NCBI GenBank assembly: GCA_949825025.1
Contig: OX463786.1
Span: 19,579,085 to 19,643,084, forward strand
Length of the DNA: 64,000 bases
Reading direction: 5' to 3'
From: Siphlonurus alternatus
Lineage: Eukaryota; Arthropoda; Insecta; Ephemeroptera; Siphlonuridae
The translations under genes and the position numbers were made by a program. Below, one piece after another: positions 38,001 to 50,129 of this stretch. Each line of letters starts with the position of its first letter. The first letter of the stretch is position 1. The notes under the pieces are model-generated. The model was not told the origin of the DNA, did not search any database, and was given only the letters and a program-made list of their open reading frames with translations.

Positions 38001-39620
38001 GAATTTTGAAAATATTTGGGAAATTCAAAATATTCCAATATATAGTTTAAATAATCGAATAACTTATATGGTGACAAGGGTATCACAAGCATGCACGTAA
38101 ATGAACTTTTCACTGCAAAGTTCTATCTTGGAGCATTGTATTGCGACACTGATTTATATAGATAAAATATCACAATTTTTATTTGTTCGATGAAAATAAT
38201 AATTATGTGGAATGAAGGAAACATGAATTTATTTAAAAATTTACTGTTTTTTTATTTATTTCTGCTCAATTGAGTAACTAAAAATACATGATTTCTGACA
38301 CTCAATACATATTTTTTTCATCACAAGAATTTATTTCTGATGGATTAAGAAATAAAGCAGGCAAATTTTGATTTTAGATCTGTTTTTCAATTATTACATA
38401 TTTTTAATTTTATAATATTGGATTATAATCCAATAATCGATATACATTGATGCACGCTATTTTTTTATTAAAGAAACAGCAATTGTTATAATTGTCCAAA
38501 TGGTTGCATAAACTCTAGGGGTTTTAGTTCCTAAAATTCAGATATTATATGATTTTGTTAATCTTTTTGACTTACTTTAGAGAAAATGAATGTAAATCGA
38601 AGAAATAAATTATCTTTTATAAAAATTGAAATTTGAAAATATTTTTGGGAAATTCAAAATATTCCAATATATCGAGTTTAAATAATCGCATAACTTCTAT
38701 GTTGACAAAGGTATCACAAGCTTGCACGTAAATGAACCTTTCACTGCAATGTTCTATCTTAGAGCATTGTATTGCGACACTGGTTTAACAAGATAAAATA
38801 CCACACTATTTGTTCGATGAAAATAATAATTATGTGGTATGAAGGAAACATGAATTTATTGAAAATTTGACTGTATTTTTTTTTTTCATTGCCGCTCAAT
38901 TGAGTAACTAAAAATACATTATTTTTTACACTCAATACATTTTTTTTTTATCACAAAATTTCTGACACTCAATACATTTTTTTTGTCACAAAATTTTACT
39001 CTTGATGGATTAAAAAAGAAAAAAGGCTAGTTGACTCAAGATCTGTTTTCAGTTATTACATATTTTAATTTTATATAGGTTCGTATCAAATAATTGAAAT
39101 TCTTTTATACATGTTATTTTTTTTTTTAAATAAACTTTGTTATAATTGTCCAAAATGTTGCATAACCTCTAGGGGACTTTAATAATAATCGAATAACTAA
39201 TATGGTGACAAGGGTATCACAAGCATGCACGTAAATGAACTTTTCACTGCAAAGTTCTATCTTGGAGCATTGTATTGCGACACTGATTTATATAGATAAA
39301 ATATCACAATTTTTATTTGTTCGATGAAAATAATAATTATGTGGAATGAAGGAAACATGAATTTATTTAAAAATTAAATTTCAATTATTTATTTTTTTTT
39401 TTATTTTAAAAAGGGTAATATCAAATAATCGGAATATACTTTGAAACAAATTTTTGTTTTAAAAAAGAAACATTATTTAAGGGTTAAAATGGTTGCATAA
39501 ACTGCAGGAGACCTTAATTTAAAAAATTCAGATATGTATTGATTTTTATTATATTTTTGAGATACTATGGTAAAAAAAAAAATAAATATAGGAGATTTTT
39601 TTTTTTTTTGAAAATATATT
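35040..39620 (+). repeat. Direct arm: eight tandem units of about 500-650 bp
   Basis: The GYGACAC core landmark falls at 35148, 35759, 36369, 36868, 37489, 38143, 38774 and 39278, giving spacings of 611, 610, 499, 621, 654, 631 and 504. The short units at 36868 and 39278 share the same deletion joint (GGGGACTTTAATAATAATCG) and lie 2410 bp apart, which shows a 2.4-kb higher-order duplication. Each full unit has an extra section of about 225 bp (GCTCAATTGAGTAA, TGACACTCAATACA, GATGGATGAA) that the inverted arm lacks. No MITE is inserted in this arm. Confidence 0.8.
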
Positions 39621-39857
39621 TTCATTTCTAGATAATTGATATTTTCGTCCGACAAATAGTTTGGTATTTTACCTTCTAAAATCAGTGTCGCAAAAAAATG
39701 CTCCATGATAGAACTTTGCTGTGAAAGGTTCATTTACGAGCATGCTTGTGATACTTGCATGCTTGTCACCAGAAAAAAGATATGATTATTTATACTATAT
39801 ATTGGAGTATTTTTAATTTCCATTGTATTTTTAAAATTCAATTTTTTATAAGATAAT

Positions 39858-40241
39858 AGACAAGAATTGTTGCATTTTTTATTTCATGAATAGAAAATAT
39901 ACCCAAAATTATGCTTTTCTGAATTTTTTCTGAGTTTTTGGAATGCCGGAACTAATTTTAAAAAAATATTTAAAATTCCTGAATTTGGGTGGTACACGTG
40001 ATGGGACAACCGTGACGTCATTTGCCGTGCTGTGATTGGCCGTTGATGATGTCACGGCTGCTGTGATTTGCTTTCGATGACGTCACGGTTGTCCCATCAG
40101 GTGTACCACCCAAATTCAGACATTGTAAATATTTTTTTAAAATTATTTACCGCATCCCAAAAAATCTGAAAGAATTCAGAAAAGCTTAATTTAATATATA
40201 TTTACTATTTATGAAATAAAAAAATGCAACCATTATTGTCT
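39858..40241. mobile_element. Hairpin MITE, family C, copy 1
   Basis: It begins AGACAAGAATTGTTGCA and ends TGCAACCATTATTGTCT, flanked by AT. The stem carries GGGTGGTACACGTGATGGGA and its mirror. The loop has GTGACGTCA and two versions of GCTGTGATTGGC. It is the most divergent C copy. Confidence 0.85.
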
Positions 40242-40790
40242 ATTCTCTATTCGATTTTCTATTTTTTTTTTTTTTTTTTACTAAAATAACTGAAAACGAC
40301 TATCACAATTGTGTCACATCTGAATTTTTGGAGTTAAGGTCCCCTGGAGGTTATGTAACACTATGAACAATCAAATTTAAAATAAATTCATTATTCCTCC
40401 ACTCCAGATAATTGATATTTTCGTCCGACATATAAAAATTGTGGAATTTTATCTTCTTAAATCAGTGTCGCAATAAAATGCTCCAGGATAGAACTTTGCA
40501 GTGAAAAGTTCAATTACGAGCATGCTTATGATACCTTTGTCACAAGAAAAAAGATGTGATTATTTAAACTATATATTGGAGTGTTTTGAATTTCCATATG
40601 ATTTTTAAAATTCAATTTTATAAAAGATAATTCTCTATTCGATTAACTATTGTTTTTACTAAAGTAACTGAAAAAGATTATCACAATTATTTCATATCTG
40701 AATTTTTGGAGTTAAGGTCCCCTGGAGGTTATGTAACCATATGAACAATCAAATATAAAATAAATTCATTATTCCTCCACTCCAGATAAT

Positions 40791-41113
40791 GGACAAATAC
40801 ATGAAAAATTTTTATTGCAGAAATGAATACAGGGTACTAAATTATGCTACTCTGAATTTTTTCAGATTATTTTGAAACCCGGAACTATTTTTAAATAATT
40901 TTTGAAAGTCCTGTGATTTCAGTTGGCACCCCTGCAGCCTTAATAAAAAGGATAGACTGGACGCCTACTGACGCCTCCAGGGAACGTGGCTGCACTTTCA
41001 ATAATTATTTAAAAATAGTTCTGGGTCTCAAAAATATCTGAAAGAATTCAGAGTAGCATAATTTGGTACCCTCTATTCATTACTGCATTAAAAAATTTTC
41101 ATGTATGTTGTCC
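40791..41113. mobile_element. Hairpin MITE, family B, in the array
   Basis: GGACAAATACATGAAAAATT to TTTTCATGTATGTTGTCC, flanked by AT. It replaces the CCAGATAATTGGTATTTT junction seen in neighbouring units by CCAGATAAT[element]ATTGGTATTTT. Confidence 0.88.
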
Positions 41114-41714
41114 ATTGGTATTTTCGTCCGATAACTAAAAAAGTGTGGTATTTTATCTTCTTAAATCAGTGTCGCAATAAAATGCTCCAGGATAGAACTT
41201 TGCAGTGAAAAGTTTATTTACGAGCATGCTTATAATACCTTTGTCACCATAAAAGCAATGTGATTATTTAAACTATATATTGGAGTATTTTGAATTTCCA
41301 TAATATTTTTAAAATTCAATTTTATAAAAGATAATTCTCTATTCGATTAACTTTTGTTTTTACTAAAGTAACTGAAAAAGATTATCACAATTATTTCATA
41401 TCTGAATTTTTGGAGTTAAGGTCCCCTGGAGGTTATGCAACCATATGAACAATCAAATTTAAAAGAAATTCATTATTCCTTCACTCCAGATAATTGGTAT
41501 TTTCTTCCAACAAATAAAAAAGTGTGGTATTTTATCTTCATAAATCAGTGTCGCAATAAAATGCTCCAGGATAGAACTTTGCAGTGAAAGGTTCATTTAC
41601 GAGCATGCTTGTGATACCTTTGTCACCAGAAAAAAGATGTGATTATTTAAACTATATATTGGAGTATTTTGAATTTCCATAATATTTTTAAAATTCAATT
41701 TTTTAAAAGATAAT

Positions 41715-42101
41715 AGACAATAATGGTTGCATTTTTTTAATTCATGATTAGAAAATATACCTAAAATTATGCTTTTCTGATTTTTTTCGGATTTTTTGGA
41801 ATGAGGGAACTAATTGTAAAAAAATATTTAAAATACCTGTATTTGGGTGGTACACCTGATGGGACAAAAGTGACGTCATTTGTCTTGCTGTGATTGGCTG
41901 TTGATGATGTCACGGCTGCTGTGATTGGCTGTCGATGACGTCATGGTTTTCCCATCAGGTGTACCACCCAAATTCAGACATTTTAAATATTTTTTTTTTA
42001 AATTAGTTCCCGCATCCAAAAAAATCTGAAAGAATTCAGAAAAGCTTAATTTAATGTATATTTCCTAATTATGAAATTAAAAAATGCAACCATTATTGTC
42101 T
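41715..42101. mobile_element. Hairpin MITE, family C, copy 2
   Basis: AGACAATAATGGTTGCATTT to TGCAACCATTATTGTCT. The stem includes GGGTGGTACACCTGATGGGA and its mirror. Uninserted units read AAAGATAATTCTCTATTCG at this point. Confidence 0.88.
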
Positions 42102-42644
42102 ATTCTCTATTCGATTTACTATTTTTTTTTTACTAAAGTAACTGAAAAAGACTATTACAATTATTTCATATCTGAATTTTTGGAGTTAAGGTCCCCTGGA
42201 GGTTATGTAACCATATGAATAATCAAATTTAAAATAAATTCATTATTCCTCCACTCCAGATAATTGATATTTTCGTCCGACAGATAAAAAGTGTGGAATT
42301 TTATCTTCTTAAATCAGTGTCGCAATAAAATGCTCCAGGAAAGAACTTTGCAGTGAAAAGTTCATTTACGAGCATGCTTATGATACCTTTGTCACCAGAA
42401 AAAAAGATGTGATTATGTAAACTCTATATATTGGAGTATTTTGAATTTCCATAATATTTTTAAAATTCAATTTTATAAATGATAATTCTCTATTCGATTT
42501 TCTATTGTTTTTACTAAAGTAGCTGAAAAAGATTATCACAATTATTTCATATCTGAATTTTTGGAGTTAAGGTCCCCTGGAGGTTATGTAACCATATGAA
42601 CAATCAAATATAAAATAAATTCATTATTCCTCCACTCCAGATAA

Positions 42645-42968
42645 TGGACAAAATACATGAAAAATTTTTAATGCAGAAATGAACAGAGGGTAATAAATTA
42701 TGCTACTCTGAATTTTTTCAGATTATTTTGAAACCCGGAACTATTTTTAAATAATTATTGAAAGTCTGTGATTTCAGTTGGCACCCCTGCAGCCTTAATA
42801 AAAAGGATAGACTGGACGCCTACTGACGCCTCCAGGGGGCGTGGCTGCACTTTCAATAATTATTTAAAAATAGTTCTGGGTCTCAAAAATATCTGAAAGA
42901 ATTCAGAGTAGCAAAATTTGGTACCCTCTATTCATTACTGCATTAAAAAATTTTCATGTATGTTGTCC
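42645..42968. mobile_element. Hairpin MITE, family B, in the array
   Basis: Same site and orientation as the copy at 40791 and nearly the same sequence, so probably duplicated with its host unit. Confidence 0.88.
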
Positions 42969-43500
42969 ATTGGTATTTTCGTCCGATAACTAAAAAAGTG
43001 TGGTATTTTATCTTCTTAAATCAGTGTCGCAATAAAATGCTCCAGGATAGAACTTTGCAGTGAAAAGTTTATTTACGAGCATGCTTATAATACCTTTGTC
43101 ACCATAAAAGTAATGTGATTATTTAAACTATATATTAGAGTGTTTTGAATTTCCATATGATTTTTAAAATTCAATTTTATAAAAGATAATTCTTTATTCG
43201 ATGTACTATTGTTTTTACTAAACTAACTGAAAAAGACTATCACAATTATTTCATATCTGACTTTTTGGAGTTAAGGTCCCCTGGAGGTTATGCACCCATA
43301 TGAACAATCAAATTTAAAATAAATTCATTATTCCTTCACTCCAGATAATTGGTATTTTCGTCCGATAAATAAAAAAGTGTGGTATTTTATCTTCTTAAAT
43401 CAGTGTCGCAATAAAATGCTTTAGGATAGAACTTTGCAGTGAAAGGTTCATTTACGAGCATGCTTGTGATACCTTTGTCATTCAATTTTTGAAAGATAAT

Positions 43501-43885
43501 AGACAATAATGGTTGCAGTTTTTTATTTCATGATTAGAAAATATACCTAAAATTCTGCTTCTCTGAATTTTTTCGGATTTTTTGGAATGCGGGAACTTAT
43601 TTTAAAAAAATATTTAAAATACCTGAATTTGGGTGGTACACCTGATGGGACAACCGTGACGTCATTTGTCGTGCTGTGATTGGCTGTTGATGATGTCACG
43701 GCTGCTGTGATAAGCTGTCGATGACGTCATGGTTTTCCCATCAGGTGAATAACCCAAATTCAGACATTTTAAATATTTTTTTAAAATTACTTCCCGCATT
43801 CCAAAAAATCTGAAAGAATTCAGAAAAGCTTAATTTAATGTATATTTCCTAATTATGAAATAAAAAAATGCAACCATTATTGTCT
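43501..43885. mobile_element. Hairpin MITE, family C, copy 3
   Basis: AGACAATAATGGTTGCAGTT to the TATTGTCT end. It is preceded by a deletion in the host unit that joins TTTGTCA directly to TTCAATTTTTGAAAGATAAT. The same deletion joint is in the two following 699-bp units. Confidence 0.85.
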
Positions 43886-44199
43886 ATTCTCTAATCGATT
43901 TACTATTTTTTTTTTTACTAAAGTAACTGAAAAAGACCATCACAATTATTTCATATCTGACTTTTTGGAGTTAAGGTCCCCTGGAGGTTATGTAACACTA
44001 TGAACAATCAAATTTAAAATAAATTCATTATTCCTCCACTCCAGATAATTGGTATTTTCGTCCGACATATAAAAATTGTGGAATTTTATCTTCTTAAATC
44101 AGGGTCGCAATAAAATGCTCTAGGATAGAACTTTGCAGTGAAAGGTTCATTTACGAGCATGCTTGTGATACCTTTGTCATTCAATTTTTGAAAGATAAT

Positions 44200-44584
44200 A
44201 GACAATAATGGTTGCAGTTTTTTATTTCATGATTAGAAAATATACCTAAAATTCTGCTTCTCTGAATTTTTTCGGATTTTTTGGAATGCGGGAACTAATT
44301 TTAAAAAAATATTTAAAATACCTGAATTTGGGTGGTACACCTGATGGGACAACCGTGACGTAATTTGTCGTGCTGTGATTGGCTGTTGATGATGTCACGG
44401 CTGCTGTGATAAGCTGTCGATGACGTCATGGTTTTCCCATCAGGTGAATAACCCAAATTCAGACATTTTAAATATTTTTTTAAAATTACTTCCCGCATTC
44501 CAAAAAATCTGAAAGAATTCAGAAAAGCTTAATTTAATGTATATTTCCTAATTATGAAATAAAAAAATGCAACCATTATTGTCT
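44200..44584. mobile_element. Hairpin MITE, family C, copy 4
   Basis: Essentially the same as copy 3, displaced by exactly 699 bases. It differs at a few points, such as GTGACGTAATTTG for GTGACGTCATTTG. Confidence 0.85.
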
Positions 44585-44898
44585 ATTCTCTAATCGATTT
44601 ACTATTTTTTTTTTTACTAAAGTAACTGAAAAAGACCATCACAATTATTTCATAACTGAATTTTTGGAGTTAAGGTCCCCTGGAGGTTATGTAACACTAT
44701 GAACAATCAAATTTAAAATAAATTCATTATTCCTCCACTCCAGATAATTGATATTTTCGTCCGACATGTAAAAATTGTGGAATTTTATCTTCTTAAATCA
44801 GTGTCGCAATAAAATGCTCTAGGATAGAACTTTGCAGTGAAAGGTTCATTTACGAGCATGCTTGTGATACCTTTGTCATTCAATTTTTGAAAGATAAT

Positions 44899-45283
44899 AG
44901 ACAATAATGGTTGCAGTTTTTTATTTCATGATTAGAAAATATACCTAAAATTCTGCTTCTCTGAATTTTTTCGGATTTTTTGGAATGCGGGAACTAATTT
45001 TAAAAAAATATTTAAAATACCTGAATTTGGGTGGTACACCTGATGGGACAACCGTGACGTAATTTGTCGTGCTGTGATTGGCTGTTGATGATGTCACGGC
45101 TGCTGTGATAAGCTGTCGATGACGTCATGGTTTTCCCATCAGGTGAATAACCCAAATTCAGACATTTTAAATATTTTTTTAAAATTACTTCCCGCATTCC
45201 AAAAAATCTGAAAGAATTCAGAAAAGCTTAATTTAATGTATATTTCCTAATTATGAAATAAAAAAATGCAACCATTATTGTCT
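44899..45283. mobile_element. Hairpin MITE, family C, copy 5
   Basis: Displaced 699 bases from copy 4 and sharing its GTGACGTAATTTG variant, so this pair arose by the most recent unit duplication. Confidence 0.85.
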
Positions 45284-46046
45284 ATTCTCTAATCGATTTA
45301 CTATTTTTTTTTTTACTAAAGTAACTGAAAAAGACCATCACAATTATTTCATAACTGAATTTTTGGAGTTAAGGTCCCCTGGAGGTTATGTAACACTATG
45401 AACAATCAAATTTAAAATAAATTCATTACTCCTCCACTCCAGATAATTGATATTTTCGTCCGACATTTAAAAATTGTGGAATTTTATCTTCTTAAATCAG
45501 TGTCGCAGTAAAATGCTCCAGGATAGAACTTTGCAGTGAAAAGTTCATTTACGAGCATGCTTATGATACCTTTGTCACAAGAAAAAAGATGTGATTATTT
45601 AAACTCTATATATTGGAGTGTTTTGAATTTCCATATGATTTTAAAATTCAATTTTATAAAAGATAATTCTCTATTCGATTAACTATTGTTTTTACTAAAG
45701 TAACTGAAAAAGATTATCACAATTATTTAATATCTGAATTTTTGGAGTTAAGGTCCCCTGGAGGTTATGCAACCATATGAACAATCAAATTTAAAAGAAA
45801 TTCATTATTCCTTCACTCCAGATAATTGGTATTTTCGTCCAACAAATAAAAAAGTGTGGTATTTTATCTTCATAAATCAGTGTCGCAATAAAATGCTCCA
45901 GGATAGAACTTTGCAGTGAAAGGTTCATTTACGAGCATGCTTGTGATACCTTTGTCACCAGAAAAAAGATGTGATTATTTAAACTATATATTGGAGTATT
46001 TTGAATTTCCATAATATTTTTAAAATTCAATTTTTTAAAAGATAAT

Positions 46047-46431
46047 AGACAATAAAAGTTGCATTTTTTTATTTCATGATTAGAAAATATACCTAAAATT
46101 ATGCTTTTCTGATTTTTTTCGGATTTTTTGGAATGAGGGAACTAATTGTAAAAAAATATTTAAAATACCTGAATTTGGGTGGTACACCTGATGGGACAAC
46201 CGTGACGTCATTTGTCGTGCTGTGATTGGCTGTTGATGATGTCACGGCTGTTGTGATAAGCTGTCGATGACGTCATGGTTTTCCCATCAGGTGAACCACC
46301 CAAATTCAGACATTTTAAATATTTTTTTAAAATTACTTCCCGCATTCCAAAAAATCTGAAAGAATTCAGAAAAGCTTAATTTAATGTATATTTCCTAATT
46401 ATGAAATAAAAAAATGCAACCATTATTGTCT
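46047..46431. mobile_element. Hairpin MITE, family C, copy 6
   Basis: Sits in the larger unit of the 1147-bp period. The left arm has AATAAAAGTTGCA in place of AATAATGGTTGCA. Confidence 0.85.
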
Positions 46432-47193
46432 ATTCTCTAATCGATTTACTATTTTTTTTTTACTAAAGTAACTGAAAAAGACCATCACAATTATTTCATA
46501 ACTGAATTTTTGGAGTTAAGGTCCCCTGGAGGTTATGTAACACTATGAACAATCAAATTTAAAATAAATTCATTATTCCTCCACTCCAGATAATTGATAT
46601 TTTCGTCCGACATGTAAAAATTGTGGAATTTTATCTTCTTAAATCAGTGTCGCAGTAAAATGCTCCAGGATAGAACTTTGCAGTGAAAAGTTCATTTACG
46701 AGCATGCTTATGATACCTTTGTCACAAGAAAAAAGATGTGATTATTTAAACTCTATATATTGGAGTGTTTTGAATTTCCATATGATTTTAAAATTCAATT
46801 TTATAAAAGATAATTCTCTATTCGATTAACTATTGTTTTTACTAAAGTAACTGAAAAAGATTATCACAATTATTTCATATCTGAATTTTTGGAGTTAAGG
46901 TCCCCTGGAGGTTATGCAACCATATGAACAATCAAATTTAAAAGAAATTCATTATTCCTTCACTCCAGATAATTGGTATTTTCGTCCAACAAATAAAAAA
47001 GTGTGGTATTTTGTCTTCATAAATCAGTGTCGCAATAAAATGCTCCAGGATAGAACTTTGCAGTGAAAGGTTCATTTACGAGCATGCTTGTGATACCTTT
47101 GTCACCAGAAAAAAGATGTGATTATTTAAACTATATATTGGAGTATTTTGAATTTCCATAATATTTTTAAAATTCAATTTTTTAAAAGATAAT

Positions 47194-47578
47194 AGACAAT
47201 AATGGTTGCATTTTTTTATTTCATGATTAGAAAATATACCTAAAATTATGCTTTTCTGATTTTTTTCGGATTTTTTGGAATGAGGGAACTAATTGTAAAA
47301 AAATATTTAAAATACCTGAATTTGGGTGGTACACCTGATGGGACAACCGTGACGTCATTTGTCGTGCTGTGATTGGCTGTTGATGATGTCACGGCTGCTG
47401 TGATAAGCTGTCGATGACGTCATGGTTTTCCCATCAGGTGAACCACCCAAATTCAGACATTTTAAATATTTTTTTAAAATTACTTCCCGCATTCCAAAAA
47501 ATCTGAAAGAATTCAGAAAAGCTTAATTTAATGTATATTTCCTAATTATGAAATAAAAAAATGCAACCATTATTGTCT
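47194..47578. mobile_element. Hairpin MITE, family C, copy 7
   Basis: Displaced exactly 1147 bases from copy 6, with the same flanks. Confidence 0.85.
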
Positions 47579-48341
47579 ATTCTCTAATCGATTTACTATT
47601 TTTTTTTTACTAAAGTAACTGAAAAAGACCATCACAATTATTTCATAACTGAATTTTTGGAGTTAAGGTCCCCTGGAGGTTATGTAACACTATGAACAAT
47701 CAAATTTAAAATAAATTCATTATTCCTCCACTCCAGATAATTGATATTTTCGTCCGACATGTAAAAATTGTGGAATTTTATCTTCTTAAATCAGTGTCGC
47801 AATAAAATGCTCCAGGATAGAACTTTGCAGTGAAAAGTTCATTTATGAGCATGCTTATTATACCTTTGTCACCAGAAAAAAAGATGTGATTATTTAAACT
47901 CTATATATTGGAGTGTTTTGAATTTCCATATGATTTTAAAATTCAATTTTATAAAAGATAATTCTCTATTCGATTAACTATTGTTTTTACTAAAGTAACT
48001 GAAAAAGATTATCACAATTATTTCATATCTGAATTTTTGGAGTTAAGGTCCCCTGGAGGTTATGCAACCATATGAACAATCAAATTTAAAAGAAATTCAT
48101 TATTCCTCCACTCCAGATAATTGGTATTTTCGTCCAACAAATAAAAAAGTGTGGTATTTTATCTTCATAAATCAGTGTCGCAATAAAATGCTCCAGGATA
48201 GAACTTTGCAGTGAATGGTTCATTTACGAGCATGCTTGTGATACCTTTGTCACCAGAAAAAAGATGTGATTATTTAAACTATATATTGGAGTATTTTGAA
48301 TTTCCATAATATTTTTAAAATTCAATTTTTTAAAAGATAAT

Positions 48342-48728
48342 AGACAATAATGGTTGCATTTTTTTTATTTCATGATTAGAAAATATACCTAAAATTCTGC
48401 TTCTCTGAATTTTTTCGGATTTTTTGGAATGCGGGAACTAATTTAAAAAAAATATTTAAAATACCTGAAGTTGGGTGGTACACCTGATGGGACAACCGTG
48501 ACGTCATTTGTCGTGCTGTGATTGGCTGTTAATGATGTCACGGCTGCTGTGATAAGCTGTCGATGACGTCATGGCTTTCCCATCAGGTGAACCACCCAAA
48601 TTCAGACATTTTAAATATTATTTTTTAAAATTACTTCCCGCATTCCAAAAAATCTGAAAGAATTCAGAAAAGCTTAATTTAATGTATATTTCCTAATTAT
48701 GAAATACAAAATGCAACCATTATTGTCT
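48342..48728. mobile_element. Hairpin MITE, family C, copy 8
   Basis: Third member of the 1147-bp series, displaced 1148 bases, with slightly more changes (GAAGTTGGGTGGTACACC). Confidence 0.85.
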
Positions 48729-49268
48729 ATTCTCTATTCGATTTGCTATTTTTTTTTACTAAAGTAACTGAAAAAGACTATCACAATTATTTCATATCAG
48801 AATTTTTGGAGTTAAGGTCCCCTGGAGGTTATGTAACCATATGAACAATCGAATTTAAAATAAATTCATTATTCCTCCACTCCAGATAATTGATATTTTT
48901 GTCCGACAAATAAAGTGTGGAATTTTATCTTCTTAAATCAGTGTCGCAATAAAATGCTCCAGGATAGAACTTTGCAGTGAAAAGTTCATTTACGAGCATG
49001 CTTATTATACCTTTGTCACCAGAAAAGAAGATGTGATTATTTAAACTCTATATATTGGCGTATTTTGAATTTCCATAATATTTTTCAAATTCAATTTTAT
49101 AAAAGATAATTCTCTATTCGATTTACTATTGTTTTTTCTAAAGTAACTGAAAAGACTATCACAATTATTTCATATCTGAATTTTTGGAGTAAAGGTCCCC
49201 TGGAGGTTATGCAACCATATGAACAATCAAATTTAAAATTAATTCATTATTCCTCCACTCCAGATAAT

Positions 49269-49592
49269 GGACAAAATACATGAAAAAATTTTATTGCAGA
49301 AATGAATACAGGGTACTAAATTATGCTACTCTGAATTTTTTCAGATTATTTTGAAACACGGAACTATTTTTAAATTATTATTGAAAGTCCTGTGATTTCA
49401 GTTGGCACCCCTGCAGCCTTAATAAAAAGGATAGACTGGACGCCTACTGACGCCTCCAGGGGGCGTGGCTGCACTTTCAATAATTATTTAAAAATAGTTC
49501 TGGGTCTCAAAAATATCTGAAAGAATTCAGAGTAGCATAATTTGGTACCCTCTATTCATTACTGCATTAAAAAATTTTCATGTATGTTGTCC
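49269..49592. mobile_element. Hairpin MITE, family B, in the array
   Basis: Same insertion site as the copies at 40791 and 42645. The outer units 48939-50023 therefore repeat the B-plus-plain pattern of 40463-41546 and 42315-43401. Confidence 0.87.
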
Positions 49593-50129
49593 ATTGGTAT
49601 TTTCGTCCGATAACTAAAAAAGTGTGGTATTTTATCTTCTTAAATCAGTGTCGCAATAAAATGCTCCAGGATAGAACTTTGCAGTGAAAAGTTTATTTAC
49701 GAGCATGCTTATAATACCTTTGTCACCATAAAAGCAATGTGATTATTTAAACTATATATTGGAGTATTTTGAATTTCCATAATATTTTTAAAATTCAATT
49801 TTATAAAAGATAATTCTTTATTCGATGTACTATTGTTTTTACTAAACTAACTGAAAAAGACTATCACAATTATTTCATATCTGACTTTTTGGAGTTAAGG
49901 TCCCCTGGAGGTTATGCACCCATATGAACAATCAAATTTAAAATAAATTCATTATTCCTTCACTCCAGATAATTGATATTTTCGTCCGACAAAAAAAAAT
50001 GTGGTATTTTATCTTTTTAAATCAGTGTCGCAATAAAATGCTCCAGGATAGAACTTTGCAGTGAAAGGATCATTTACGAGCATGCTTGTGATACCTTTGT
50101 CACCATGAAAGTGATGTGATTATTTATCC

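Larger units (their letters stand above)
39625..50125 (-). repeat. Inverted arm: 18 tandem units with embedded MITEs
   Basis: The CAGTGTCGCA landmark (CAGGGTCGCA in one unit) falls at 39683, 40463, 41167, 41546, 42315, 43022, 43401, 44100, 44799, 45498, 45878, 46645, 47025, 47792, 48173, 48939, 49646 and 50023. The basic unit is about 380 bp. Units near 700-780 bp carry a MITE. The interval 43401-45498 is three copies of a 699-bp period, and 45498-48939 is three copies of an 1147-bp period made of one plain and one MITE-bearing unit. Two identical short open frames (44313-44498 and 45012-45197, minus) are one period apart and are not genes. Confidence 0.85.

Noticed and set aside
44313..45197. 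Two identical 61-codon minus-strand frames
   Set aside because: They are the same stretch of MITE C in two copies of the 699-bp unit, not a gene family.
35040..50125. CRISPR-like array
   Set aside because: Units are 380-650 bp, adjacent rather than spaced by short unique spacers, and the DNA is eukaryotic.
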